DNA of 5,816 bases from NCBI GenBank assembly GCA_015658965.1, contig DQNX01000154.1, positions 1 to 5,816 of the forward strand. Reading direction: 5' to 3'. The notes below the pieces were generated by a model, which was given only the letters and a program-made list of their open reading frames with translations, was not told where the DNA came from and did not search any database. This document shows positions 1-5,459 of this stretch, one piece after another. How positions within the stretch are numbered: the first letter of the stretch is position 1; each line of letters begins with the position of its first letter. Source of the DNA: Gammaproteobacteria bacterium. Its GTDB lineage: Bacteria > Pseudomonadota > Gammaproteobacteria > PS1 > Pseudothioglobaceae. The translations under genes were made by a program, and so were the position numbers.

Positions 1-1365
1 CCAACCGAAGCAAAAACCAGTCTGGTTGCTAAAACATGGCAAGGTTCTGTCATTAAAGAGCTGATTGGCGATCGAGATATGGCGATGTTTAAGCCAGAAG
101 ATTTACCAGCTGAGTTGGGTTTGCAAGCCAGTGGTGATTACCAATTGTCACAAAAACAAGCGCAAGCAATTCTTGACCTTAAACTTCATCGCTTAACTGG
201 TCTTGAAAAAGATAAGATTTTTGATGAATTTAATGAATTATTAGAGCGCATCAAGCACTTATTAGACATCTTGCAAAATCCTGACAGACTGATGCAAGTG
301 ATTCGTGACGAGCTAAATGAGATTCGTGATAACTTTGCGAATGGTCGCATGACTGAGATCCTTGAGCACAAGATCGATTTGACGCTTGAAGACTTAATCG
401 CCCAAGAAGAGCGTGTCGTAACCTTATCTCATGGGGGTTACGTTAAAGCGCAGTCGCTTAGTGATTACCAAGCACAACGTCGTGGTGGCAAAGGCAAAGC
501 CGCCACCAAGATGAAAGACGAAGATTTTGTCGATCAATTATTTGTGGCTAATTCTCACGATACAGTACTATGTTTCTCATCTACTGGTAAGGTGCATTGG
601 CTTAAAGTCTATGAATTGCCAATGGCATCACGTACAGCGCGTGGTAAGCCAATTATTAACTTGTTGCCATTAGAAAAAGATGAAGTAATTAATGCTATTC
701 TTCCGGTTCCCGAGTTTAATGATGAGCAGTTTGTGTTTATGGTGACTAGTAGTGGTACTTGTAAGAAGACTTCATTGACTAATTTCGCCCGCCCAAGAAA
801 AGGCGGCATTATTGCCATCGAACTTAGAGATGGCGACAAACTGGTTGGTGTGGAAATCACCTCAGGCGAGCACGACATTATGTTGTTCTCAGCGAATGGT
901 AAATCAATTAGATTTAAAGAATCAGACGTGCGCGCCGTAGGCCGTACCGCCATTGGTGTGCGTGGCATCAAGCTTACTGATGATGAAGTAGTATCATTGA
1001 TTGTCGCAGAGCAAGACAGCCCAATCTTAACTGCAACTGAAAAAGGCTATGGCAAGCGTACAACATTGGATGAATATCGCGTTCAAGCTCGTGGTGGCTC
1101 AGGTGTAATCTCTATCAAGACTTCAGCTCGTAACGGCAAAGTCGTGGGTGCAATCCAAGTTACTGATGAAGATGAAATGATGTTAATCTCTAACAAGGGT
1201 ACGTTAGTTCGCGCAAGAGCTGCTGATGTCTCCATCATTGGCCGTAACACCCAAGGTGTAACACTCATCAACATCGCCAAAGGTGAGAAGCTAGTATCAG
1301 TCGCTAAGATTGCTGAAACCGAAGAGGAAGACGCAGAAGGCGAAGAGCAAGCTACTGAAGAATAG
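1..1365 (+). CDS. gyrA: DNA gyrase subunit A, C-terminal part (5' end outside window)
   Basis: This is the A subunit of DNA gyrase, the ATP-dependent type II topoisomerase (GyrA2GyrB2) that introduces negative supercoils in the cytoplasm. The frame is open from base 1 and ends at TAA 1363-1365, giving about 454 residues. The fragment begins in the coiled-coil/C-gate part of the breakage-reunion domain; the segment QKQAQAILDLKLHRLTGLE (window residues about 51-69) is typical of GyrA. The GyrA box QRRGGKG, needed for DNA wrapping, lies at 475-495. It is followed by the six-bladed beta-pinwheel repeats, with recurring motifs such as SSTGKVHWLKVYELP, SANGKSIRFKESDVR and SNKGTLVRARAADV. The protein ends in an acidic tail rich in Glu, as in other gammaproteobacterial GyrA. 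Matching the box to the E. coli position puts the first visible residue near 400, so the full protein should be about 855 residues. The catalytic tyrosine and the quinolone-resistance region lie upstream of the window. The gene is followed by an intrinsic terminator. Confidence 0.98.
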   Translation, partial: PTEAKTSLVAKTWQGSVIKELIGDRDMAMFKPEDLPAELGLQASGDYQLSQKQAQAILDLKLHRLTGLEKDKIFDEFNELLERIKHLLDILQNPDRLMQVIRDELNEIRDNFANGRMTEILEHKIDLTLEDLIAQEERVVTLSHGGYVKAQSLSDYQAQRRGGKGKAATKMKDEDFVDQLFVANSHDTVLCFSSTGKVHWLKVYELPMASRTARGKPIINLLPLEKDEVINAILPVPEFNDEQFVFMVTSSGTCKKTSLTNFARPRKGGIIAIELRDGDKLVGVEITSGEHDIMLFSANGKSIRFKESDVRAVGRTAIGVRGIKLTDDEVVSLIVAEQDSPILTATEKGYGKRTTLDEYRVQARGGSGVISIKTSARNGKVVGAIQVTDEDEMMLISNKGTLVRARAADVSIIGRNTQGVTLINIAKGEKLVSVAKIAETEEEDAEGEEQATEE

Positions 1366-1395
1366 CTTTGATAGACTTTAGTTATTAACAAAACA

Positions 1396-1435
1396 AAAAA
1401 AGCCTTGAAGTTAAGCATTACTTCAAGGCTTTTTT
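1396..1435 (+). terminator. Rho-independent terminator after gyrA
   Basis: A perfect 10-bp stem, GCCTTGAAGT (1402-1411) with ACTTCAAGGC (1420-1429), closes an 8-nt loop. It is extended by six A:T pairs formed by an A-run (1396-1401) and the six T's (1430-1435) that serve as the U-tract. Because A-run and T-run flank the stem symmetrically, it could also work on the opposite strand, although no - strand gene ends here. It lies 30 nt after the gyrA stop. Confidence 0.93.
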
Positions 1436-1440
1436 ATTAT

Positions 1441-1461
1441 TATAATAAGAAATAATATAAT
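1441..1461 (+). promoter_or_regulatory. Possible promoter -10 region(s) for the His/Met-rich gene
   Basis: The 44 nt between the gyrA terminator and the next start codon are almost pure A/T and contain two exact TATAAT hexamers, at 1441-1446 and 1456-1461. Either could be a sigma-70 -10 box, giving a leader of roughly 10-30 nt. No good TTGACA-like -35 box is seen at 16-18 nt upstream; the matching positions fall inside the terminator hairpin. In such AT-rich DNA these hexamers may be chance. A promoter is expected here because the gene is cut off from gyrA by a terminator. Confidence 0.3.
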
Positions 1462-1479
1462 TGATGAGTAGGAATAGAT

Positions 1480-2079
1480 ATGCATTTGGGTAAAGTAAAC
1501 TTAAGTATTGTTACCATGATCATGGTAATGCCTATGGCCAGCGCACACATGCACCACGCTAACATGGACCATGCGTCAATGATGAGTCATAGCCAGGTAG
1601 CTGCGCCAGCAATATTGACAGAGTCAGGCACCGATCCATTTGCAACCCTGCAAGAGGTGATTACTGCGCTGGAAGATGGCCCTGATACTGACTGGGAAAA
1701 AGTCAACATAGAAGCCCTGCGATTACATCTGGTTGAAATGCAGGATATGACGATTAATGTTCAGGTTAAACAACAGCGTATAGATAATGGTTTTCAGGCT
1801 GTAGTTACGCCGACAACCAATAGGGCGGTAAAGTCACTCACTAACGTGCTATCAGGGCATCCAGCGCAAATGAAAGCAGAAACGGGCTGGGATATGCAAG
1901 TGCAAAATAAAAGGGGTATATTTACACTAACAGTCACCACCAAAAAAACACAAGATGTTGCCAAAATCAGAGGCTTGGGATATATTGGCGTTATGGCCTA
2001 TGGTAATCATCACCAACCCCACCACTGGGCCATGGCTTCAGGCGATAATCCTCACGCTGGGCATAATATGAAGCACTAA
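1480..2079 (+). CDS. Secreted His/Met-rich protein, putative periplasmic metal-binding protein
   Basis: This 199-residue protein has a Sec signal peptide: Lys5, a hydrophobic stretch at about 8-19, and a likely cleavage after ASA at residue 22. The mature protein starts at once with a His/Met cluster (residues 23-37: H23, M24, H25, H26, M29, H31, M34, M35, H37) and ends with a second one (H177, H178, H181, H182, M185, H192, H195, M197, H199). Between the clusters is a folded-looking domain of about 130 residues, including DTDWEKVNIEALRLHLVEM near 69-87 and no cysteine. Paired His/Met tails on an exported protein suggest binding of copper, silver or another soft metal in the periplasm; this is inference from composition. 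I do not recognise a named family, although similar proteins without assigned function occur in proteobacteria. The start has a weak AGGAA (1470-1474) 5 nt upstream. The gene is isolated between two terminators, so it is probably monocistronic. No partner efflux pump or multicopper oxidase lies in the window. Confidence 0.85.
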   Translation: MHLGKVNLSIVTMIMVMPMASAHMHHANMDHASMMSHSQVAAPAILTESGTDPFATLQEVITALEDGPDTDWEKVNIEALRLHLVEMQDMTINVQVKQQRIDNGFQAVVTPTTNRAVKSLTNVLSGHPAQMKAETGWDMQVQNKRGIFTLTVTTKKTQDVAKIRGLGYIGVMAYGNHHQPHHWAMASGDNPHAGHNMKH

Positions 2080-2104
2080 TTAGGGCGTTGTAAATAGAAG
2101 GGTG

Positions 2105-2128
2105 AAGGGTGTTAACAACACCTTTTTT
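2105..2128 (+). terminator. Rho-independent terminator after the His/Met-rich gene
   Basis: The core stem is GGTGTT (2108-2113) with AACACC (2117-2122) around a 3-nt AAC loop. A G:T wobble and two A:T pairs (2105-2107 with 2123-2125) extend it. The run of six T's at 2123-2128 gives the U-tract. It starts 25 nt after the stop codon of the upstream gene. Confidence 0.8.
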
Positions 2129-2196
2129 ACGTCGTGCAGTTAAATCGAGAGTATAGTTCATACTAATTCATTCATTTTTCTATCTAGAAGTCGTTT

Positions 2197-2805
2197 ATGA
2201 AAAAACTACTTGCCTTTCTTTTCACTGTGTTCCTATTCAGCTCAGTCTATGCAACTGAAAATTCAGTTAAAATCCAACAAAAGGTAAATATTCACCAGCA
2301 GTGGCAAACTCTACACCAGCAGGTGGTTATGCTTTATGAGCAAGGCGTGTATGGTGAAGCAATTGAACGTGCGATTAAATCACTACAATTTGCACGAGAT
2401 AATATCGGAGAAAAACACCCAAGTACAGCCAGTAGTCTCAATACTTCGGCCTTTATTTATCACGTACTTGGTGATTACCGAAAGGCAGAGCCTTTATACA
2501 GAAGTGCACTTCGCATACGCATAGATACACTCGGAGAAAATCATCTTGATGTAGCGAGGACACAGACTAATTTAGCTTTATTAACCAGTCACCTCGGGCG
2601 ACTTGACGAGGCTGAGTTGTTATATAAACGCGCATTAACTTCAGTTGAGCGGAAACTTGGATTATTCCATTTGGATGTAGCTGTTATTATCGAGAATTTA
2701 TCGTTATTATATAAAGACACCAACCGCGAACAGTTATCTAATAAATTACATCGACGTGTATTAGAGATTAGAGGCATGCAGAAAAGAAATAAAAAGGAGG
2801 AATGA
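2197..2805 (+). CDS. Exported tetratricopeptide (kinesin-light-chain type TPR) protein
   Basis: This 202-residue protein has a clear signal peptide: MKK, then a hydrophobic run LLAFLFTVFLFSS, with likely cleavage after VYA at residue 19. The rest is a short TPR array with the roughly 42-residue period of the kinesin-light-chain type (TPR_10/TPR_12). The units lie at about 36-78, 80-120, 121-162 and a degenerate final one at 163-192. The repeated signatures are GDYRKAEPLYRSAL / GRLDEAELLYKRAL and the linkers GEKHPSTA / GENHLDVA / GLFHLDVA. The tail is basic (MQKRNKKEE). TPR arrays are protein-binding scaffolds; this one should act in the periplasm, but no catalytic domain is present and its partner is unknown. 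The start codon has only a weak AGAAG (2186-2190) upstream. The gene overlaps the next one at ATGA, and both following genes also encode envelope proteins, suggesting a shared role. Confidence is high for the TPR and export calls and low for any function. Confidence 0.92.
   Translation: MKKLLAFLFTVFLFSSVYATENSVKIQQKVNIHQQWQTLHQQVVMLYEQGVYGEAIERAIKSLQFARDNIGEKHPSTASSLNTSAFIYHVLGDYRKAEPLYRSALRIRIDTLGENHLDVARTQTNLALLTSHLGRLDEAELLYKRALTSVERKLGLFHLDVAVIIENLSLLYKDTNREQLSNKLHRRVLEIRGMQKRNKKEE
2794..2800 (+). promoter_or_regulatory. Strong Shine-Dalgarno deciding the start of the small membrane protein
   Basis: AAGGAGG is a perfect anti-16S match inside the last codons of the TPR gene. Two ATGs follow in tandem at 2802 and 2805. 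Only 1 nt separates the site from the first and 4 nt from the second, so 2805 is the better start. This is the strongest ribosome binding site seen among the genes in the window. Confidence 0.75.
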
Positions 2806-2984
2806 TGAAAAACTATATAGCGATCTCAGGATCAATTTTTGCCATTGTGGCGTTTGCACATTTGCTTAGAATTGTTGATGGATGGGCAGTCACCGTTAAT
2901 GGACAAGTAGTGCCAATGACTATTTCCTATTTGGCTTTTGTAGCCACAGCAATGTTAGCTGTTTGGGCGTTTAGAGCTAAGTAA
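2805..2984 (+). CDS. Small two-helix membrane protein of unknown function
   Basis: This 59-residue protein (60 if the ATG at 2802 is used) is almost entirely hydrophobic. Helix 1 spans about residues 4-21 and helix 2 about 38-56. They are joined by a short loop containing RIVDGWAVTVNGQVVPM, and the protein ends with a short positive tail (FRAK). The pattern of an HL-R--DGW segment, a short polar loop with a G--VPM motif and a second helix ending in AVWAFR resembles a widespread family of small, uncharacterised bacterial inner-membrane proteins; that is recalled from pattern, not searched. The gene is translationally coupled to the TPR gene (the stop TGA 2803-2805 shares bases with both candidate ATGs) and has a strong Shine-Dalgarno. 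No enzymatic motif is visible. It may be a membrane partner of the neighbouring TPR protein or lipoprotein, which is inference from linkage only. Confidence 0.8.
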   Translation: MKNYIAISGSIFAIVAFAHLLRIVDGWAVTVNGQVVPMTISYLAFVATAMLAVWAFRAK

Positions 2985-2986
2985 TC

Positions 2987-3427
2987 ATGATGGCAAAAAC
3001 TTTGAAATTGATAGTATTAGCTGTGTTGATTGCTTTTATGAGTGGCTGTGCTAGTTTGGTTGAAGAAGTTGTAGTTCAGACTGTTGAGCGTAACTTTACA
3101 GGTAAATATGAAGATCGATTTTGGAAAGATAAAATAAAAGATAATCGATTAATTAAGGGTAATGCTCAATATTTAAGGCAATGCACTTATGATAAAACTG
3201 ATCAAATGTGGATTGGGAACTGGGCAAGAGATTCTTTTTCTAGCTGGTCTTTAGAGAGTGAATTGGAGCTAAATGCTTATCGTAAACTACCCTTAAAGCG
3301 AAAAGAATTTGCTTATGGGGCCAGGTTTAATCAACTTGATAATCACATGACAAAAATCACTCGCTATGGTGTGTGGCCACCCAAGGAAGATTTTTTTCAA
3401 ATAATTAAAACTTGTAATTCAGAATAA
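2987..3427 (+). CDS. Small lipoprotein of unknown function
   Basis: This 146-residue protein has a lipoprotein signal: Lys at 4 and 7, the hydrophobic run LIVLAVLIAF, and the lipobox MSGC with the lipidated cysteine at residue 21. The residue after the Cys is Ala rather than Asp, so by the usual Lol rule the protein should go to the outer membrane. The mature part is about 125 residues, mixed charged and aromatic, with five tryptophans and a WPPKEDFF segment near the C-terminus. Two further cysteines (C66 and C143) could form a disulfide in the periplasm. I recognise no known domain. Two ATGs stand in tandem (2987, 2990) with no clear Shine-Dalgarno. The first lies only 2 nt after the previous stop, so translation probably depends on coupling. 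This is the last gene of the TPR / membrane peptide / lipoprotein set and it converges on prfC. Confidence 0.85.
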   Translation: MMAKTLKLIVLAVLIAFMSGCASLVEEVVVQTVERNFTGKYEDRFWKDKIKDNRLIKGNAQYLRQCTYDKTDQMWIGNWARDSFSSWSLESELELNAYRKLPLKRKEFAYGARFNQLDNHMTKITRYGVWPPKEDFFQIIKTCNSE

Positions 3428-3430
3428 TTT

Positions 3431-4999
3431 TTAATGCTCTCTGGTCGCACTAAATTCTAAATTTGGATGACGCTCCATCGTAAGCTGAAGATTAACCATG
3501 GAAGGCGCTAGATAAGTCAGCATGCCAGCCGAATCAATCGCAACATTATTACCTGCTTTGATTTTTAGCTGTTCAATATCTTTATCATCACCTGTAACCC
3601 AACGAGCGGTAGCAATGGCAATGGTTTCAAATTTACAATCAACCCCGTATTCATATTTCAGGCGATGTGCCACCACGTCAAACTGTAAGATACCCACAGC
3701 TCCTAAAATTTGAGCGTTACTCATCATTGGACGAAATACTTGAGTTGCGCCTTCTTCTGAAAGCTGATCCAAGCCTTTTTGCAGGGCTTTGGCTTTAAGT
3801 GGATCTTTGAGTTGTGCTCTTTGAAAAAGCTCTGGCGCAAAGTTTGGAATGCCTTGGAAGGTGAGTTTTTCACCTTGGGTAAAGGTGTCACCAATACTGA
3901 TTCCACCATGATTATGAATGCCGATCACATCGCCAGCATAAGCCACTTCAGCGGAGCTGCGTTCACGCGACATAAAGGTCACCGCATTGGCAATTTTGAT
4001 TTGTTTGCCGGTGGCTACTTGTAAAACTTTCATGCCTTTTTTGTACTCACCACTAACAATGCGCATAAAAGCCAGGCGGTCATGGTGTCTTGGATCCATA
4101 TTTGCTTGAATTTTAAACACAAACCCTGTTAGTTTATCTTCATCGGGTTTAACCACACGTATGTCTGATTCCCTATTTTGAGGAATGGGAGCGTACTCGA
4201 TAAAGCCATCGAGTAAATTTTGAATGCCGAAGTTTGAAATCGCCGAGCCAAAGAAAACTGGCGTCTGCTTGGCGGCTAAAAATTCTTCCAAACCAAATGG
4301 CGTGGTGGTCTCACGAATAAGCTCAACCTCTTCACGCATTTCAGCCGCCACATCGCTACCCAAAATAGTATCAAGCTGCGGGTTATCAACGCCGTCAATA
4401 GTAATATTTTCACCAATCTCAGAGTTCTTGCCCGCCTCATATAAATAGACTTTATCATCGAGTAAATGCACCACACCCTTAAAGCGCTTGCCCATGCCTA
4501 TCGGCCAAGTGATGGGCGCACATTCAATGTTAAGCACCATTTCTACCTCGTCTAATAGGTCGATGGGTTCTTTGCCTTCGCGATCTAACTTATTAATAAA
4601 AGTCAGAATTGGTGTGTCACGCAAGCGACAAACTTCCATCAGTTTGATGGTGCGCATTTCCACACCTTTAGCAACGTCAATCACCATCAGTGCAGAATCA
4701 ACCGCGGTTAAAGTGCGGTAAGTGTCTTCTGAGAAGTCTTCGTGACCTGGGGTGTCAAGTAAGTTAATAACATGATTGTCATAATCAAATTGCATGATAG
4801 AAGAAGTAATAGAAATTCCCCTTTCTTTTTCCATTTCCATCCAGTCAGAGGTTGCATGGGTACTGGCTTTACGAGCCTTAACACTACCGGCAGTTTTAAT
4901 GGCACCTGCATATAATAAGAGCTTTTCAGTAACCGTAGTTTTACCGGCATCAGGGTGAGAGATGATCGCAAAGGTACGACGTTTAGAGACTTCAGACAT
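3431..4999 (-). CDS. prfC: Peptide chain release factor 3 (RF3)
   Basis: RF3 is a cytoplasmic translational GTPase that removes RF1/RF2 from the ribosome after peptide release and takes part in post-peptidyl-transfer quality control. The 522-residue protein is full length (E. coli RF3 is 529). The G domain shows G1 SHPDAGKT (14-21), the G2/switch region RGISIT (60-65), G3 DTPGH (82-86), G4 NKLD (136-139) and a G5-like GSAISNFG (251-258). This is followed by the domain 2 beta-barrel (about 290-385) and the C-terminal domain 3, including GILQFDVVAHRLKYEYGV (about 436-453). The extended switch I and the H-P-D P-loop distinguish RF3 from EF-G and from TypA. The ATG (4997-4999) overlaps the stop of the deaminase by one base (TAATG) and has AAAGGCG 4 nt upstream, so it is translationally coupled to that gene. 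No frameshift or missing motif is seen. No hairpin terminator follows it. Confidence 0.98.
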   Translation of the reverse strand: MSEVSKRRTFAIISHPDAGKTTVTEKLLLYAGAIKTAGSVKARKASTHATSDWMEMEKERGISITSSIMQFDYDNHVINLLDTPGHEDFSEDTYRTLTAVDSALMVIDVAKGVEMRTIKLMEVCRLRDTPILTFINKLDREGKEPIDLLDEVEMVLNIECAPITWPIGMGKRFKGVVHLLDDKVYLYEAGKNSEIGENITIDGVDNPQLDTILGSDVAAEMREEVELIRETTTPFGLEEFLAAKQTPVFFGSAISNFGIQNLLDGFIEYAPIPQNRESDIRVVKPDEDKLTGFVFKIQANMDPRHHDRLAFMRIVSGEYKKGMKVLQVATGKQIKIANAVTFMSRERSSAEVAYAGDVIGIHNHGGISIGDTFTQGEKLTFQGIPNFAPELFQRAQLKDPLKAKALQKGLDQLSEEGATQVFRPMMSNAQILGAVGILQFDVVAHRLKYEYGVDCKFETIAIATARWVTGDDKDIEQLKIKAGNNVAIDSAGMLTYLAPSMVNLQLTMERHPNLEFSATREH

Positions 5000-5448
5000 T
5001 ATTCGCCTTTAATGATGAGTTCGACACCCGCTTCATTAAACATTTCTTGTGAAAGTTTAACACTGTCATTCCAATTACTGAGTTCTTTAGATTTTTCAAT
5101 CACCACTTTCTTAATGCCAACTTGGATAATACCCTTGGCACATTCTGAGCAAATGGGCAGTCCATGTACATACAAGGTAGCACCATCGAGCGAAGCGCCA
5201 GAATAAGTAGCGTTATAAATAGCATTCATCTCAGCATGTACGACAAATTTGTATTTTGTTTCTCGGTCATTGTAGCGTTCATCAGTGTCGTGGATGCCAC
5301 GAGGAAAGCCATTAAAACCTTGAGACAGTACTTCTTTTTTGCTACCAACAGTGACTGCACCTACTTGTGTAGAAGGGTCTTTTGACCAAGTTGCTACCTC
5401 AGCAGCAAGTGATAAGTAGCGCTCATCCCATTTGTCTAAATTACTCAT
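4999..5448 (-). CDS. dCMP deaminase family protein (zinc-dependent)
   Basis: This 149-residue protein belongs to the cytidine/deoxycytidylate deaminase superfamily. Zinc ligands and the catalytic Glu are visible as HAE at residues 71-73 and P-x-C-x-x-C with C100 and C103. The N-terminal half carries the segment KDPSTQVGAV (about 23-32) and NGFPRGIHDTDERY (about 46-59), typical of the dCMP deaminase branch (ComEB/DCTD-like) rather than of cytidine, tRNA-adenosine or riboflavin (RibD) deaminases. The expected reaction is dCMP to dUMP plus ammonia, feeding thymidylate synthase in the cytoplasm. Many gammaproteobacteria make dUMP via dCTP deaminase instead, so this enzyme marks a different or additional route; whether dcd is also present cannot be told here. 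Substrate choice is inferred from sequence pattern. The start at 5448 lies 11 nt after the mraY stop and has no strong Shine-Dalgarno; the stop overlaps the prfC start. Confidence 0.92.
   Translation of the reverse strand: MSNLDKWDERYLSLAAEVATWSKDPSTQVGAVTVGSKKEVLSQGFNGFPRGIHDTDERYNDRETKYKFVVHAEMNAIYNATYSGASLDGATLYVHGLPICSECAKGIIQVGIKKVVIEKSKELSNWNDSVKLSQEMFNEAGVELIIKGE
5004..5010 (-). promoter_or_regulatory. Shine-Dalgarno for prfC inside the deaminase gene
   Basis: On the - strand this reads AAAGGCG and ends 4 nt before the prfC ATG. It lies in the last codons of the deaminase gene and, with the TAATG stop/start overlap, supports 4999 as the true prfC start and reinitiation by ribosomes finishing the deaminase. 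Confidence 0.55.
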
Positions 5449-5459
5449 AAGTCGTTATT

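Noticed and set aside
609..971. A 120-codon open frame on the - strand inside gyrA
   Set aside because: It lies wholly opposite the conserved pinwheel coding of gyrA, and its translation has low-complexity Ser/Leu/Thr content and no recognisable domain.
1083..1418. A 111-codon - strand open frame crossing the end of gyrA and its terminator
   Set aside because: It begins inside the gyrA terminator hairpin, has no ribosome site, and its sequence is the antisense of conserved GyrA codons.
2152..2157. TATAGT as a -10 box for the TPR gene
   Set aside because: It matches 5 of 6 bases, but no acceptable -35 hexamer lies 16-18 nt upstream; a promoter is expected somewhere in 2129-2196 but cannot be placed.
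2430..2560. Similar DNA stretches in the TPR gene (GGAGAAAA-CA… copies) as a DNA repeat
   Set aside because: They are explained by the 42-residue TPR protein repeat and have diverged at the nucleotide level.
3453..3465. AAATT-CTA-AATTT inverted repeat as a terminator between the lipoprotein gene and prfC
   Set aside because: The stem is only 5 A/T pairs, it lies inside prfC coding, and no T-run follows on either strand.
3779..4024. Several + strand open frames of 60-80 codons within prfC
   Set aside because: All are antisense to well conserved RF3 coding and show no motif or start signal.
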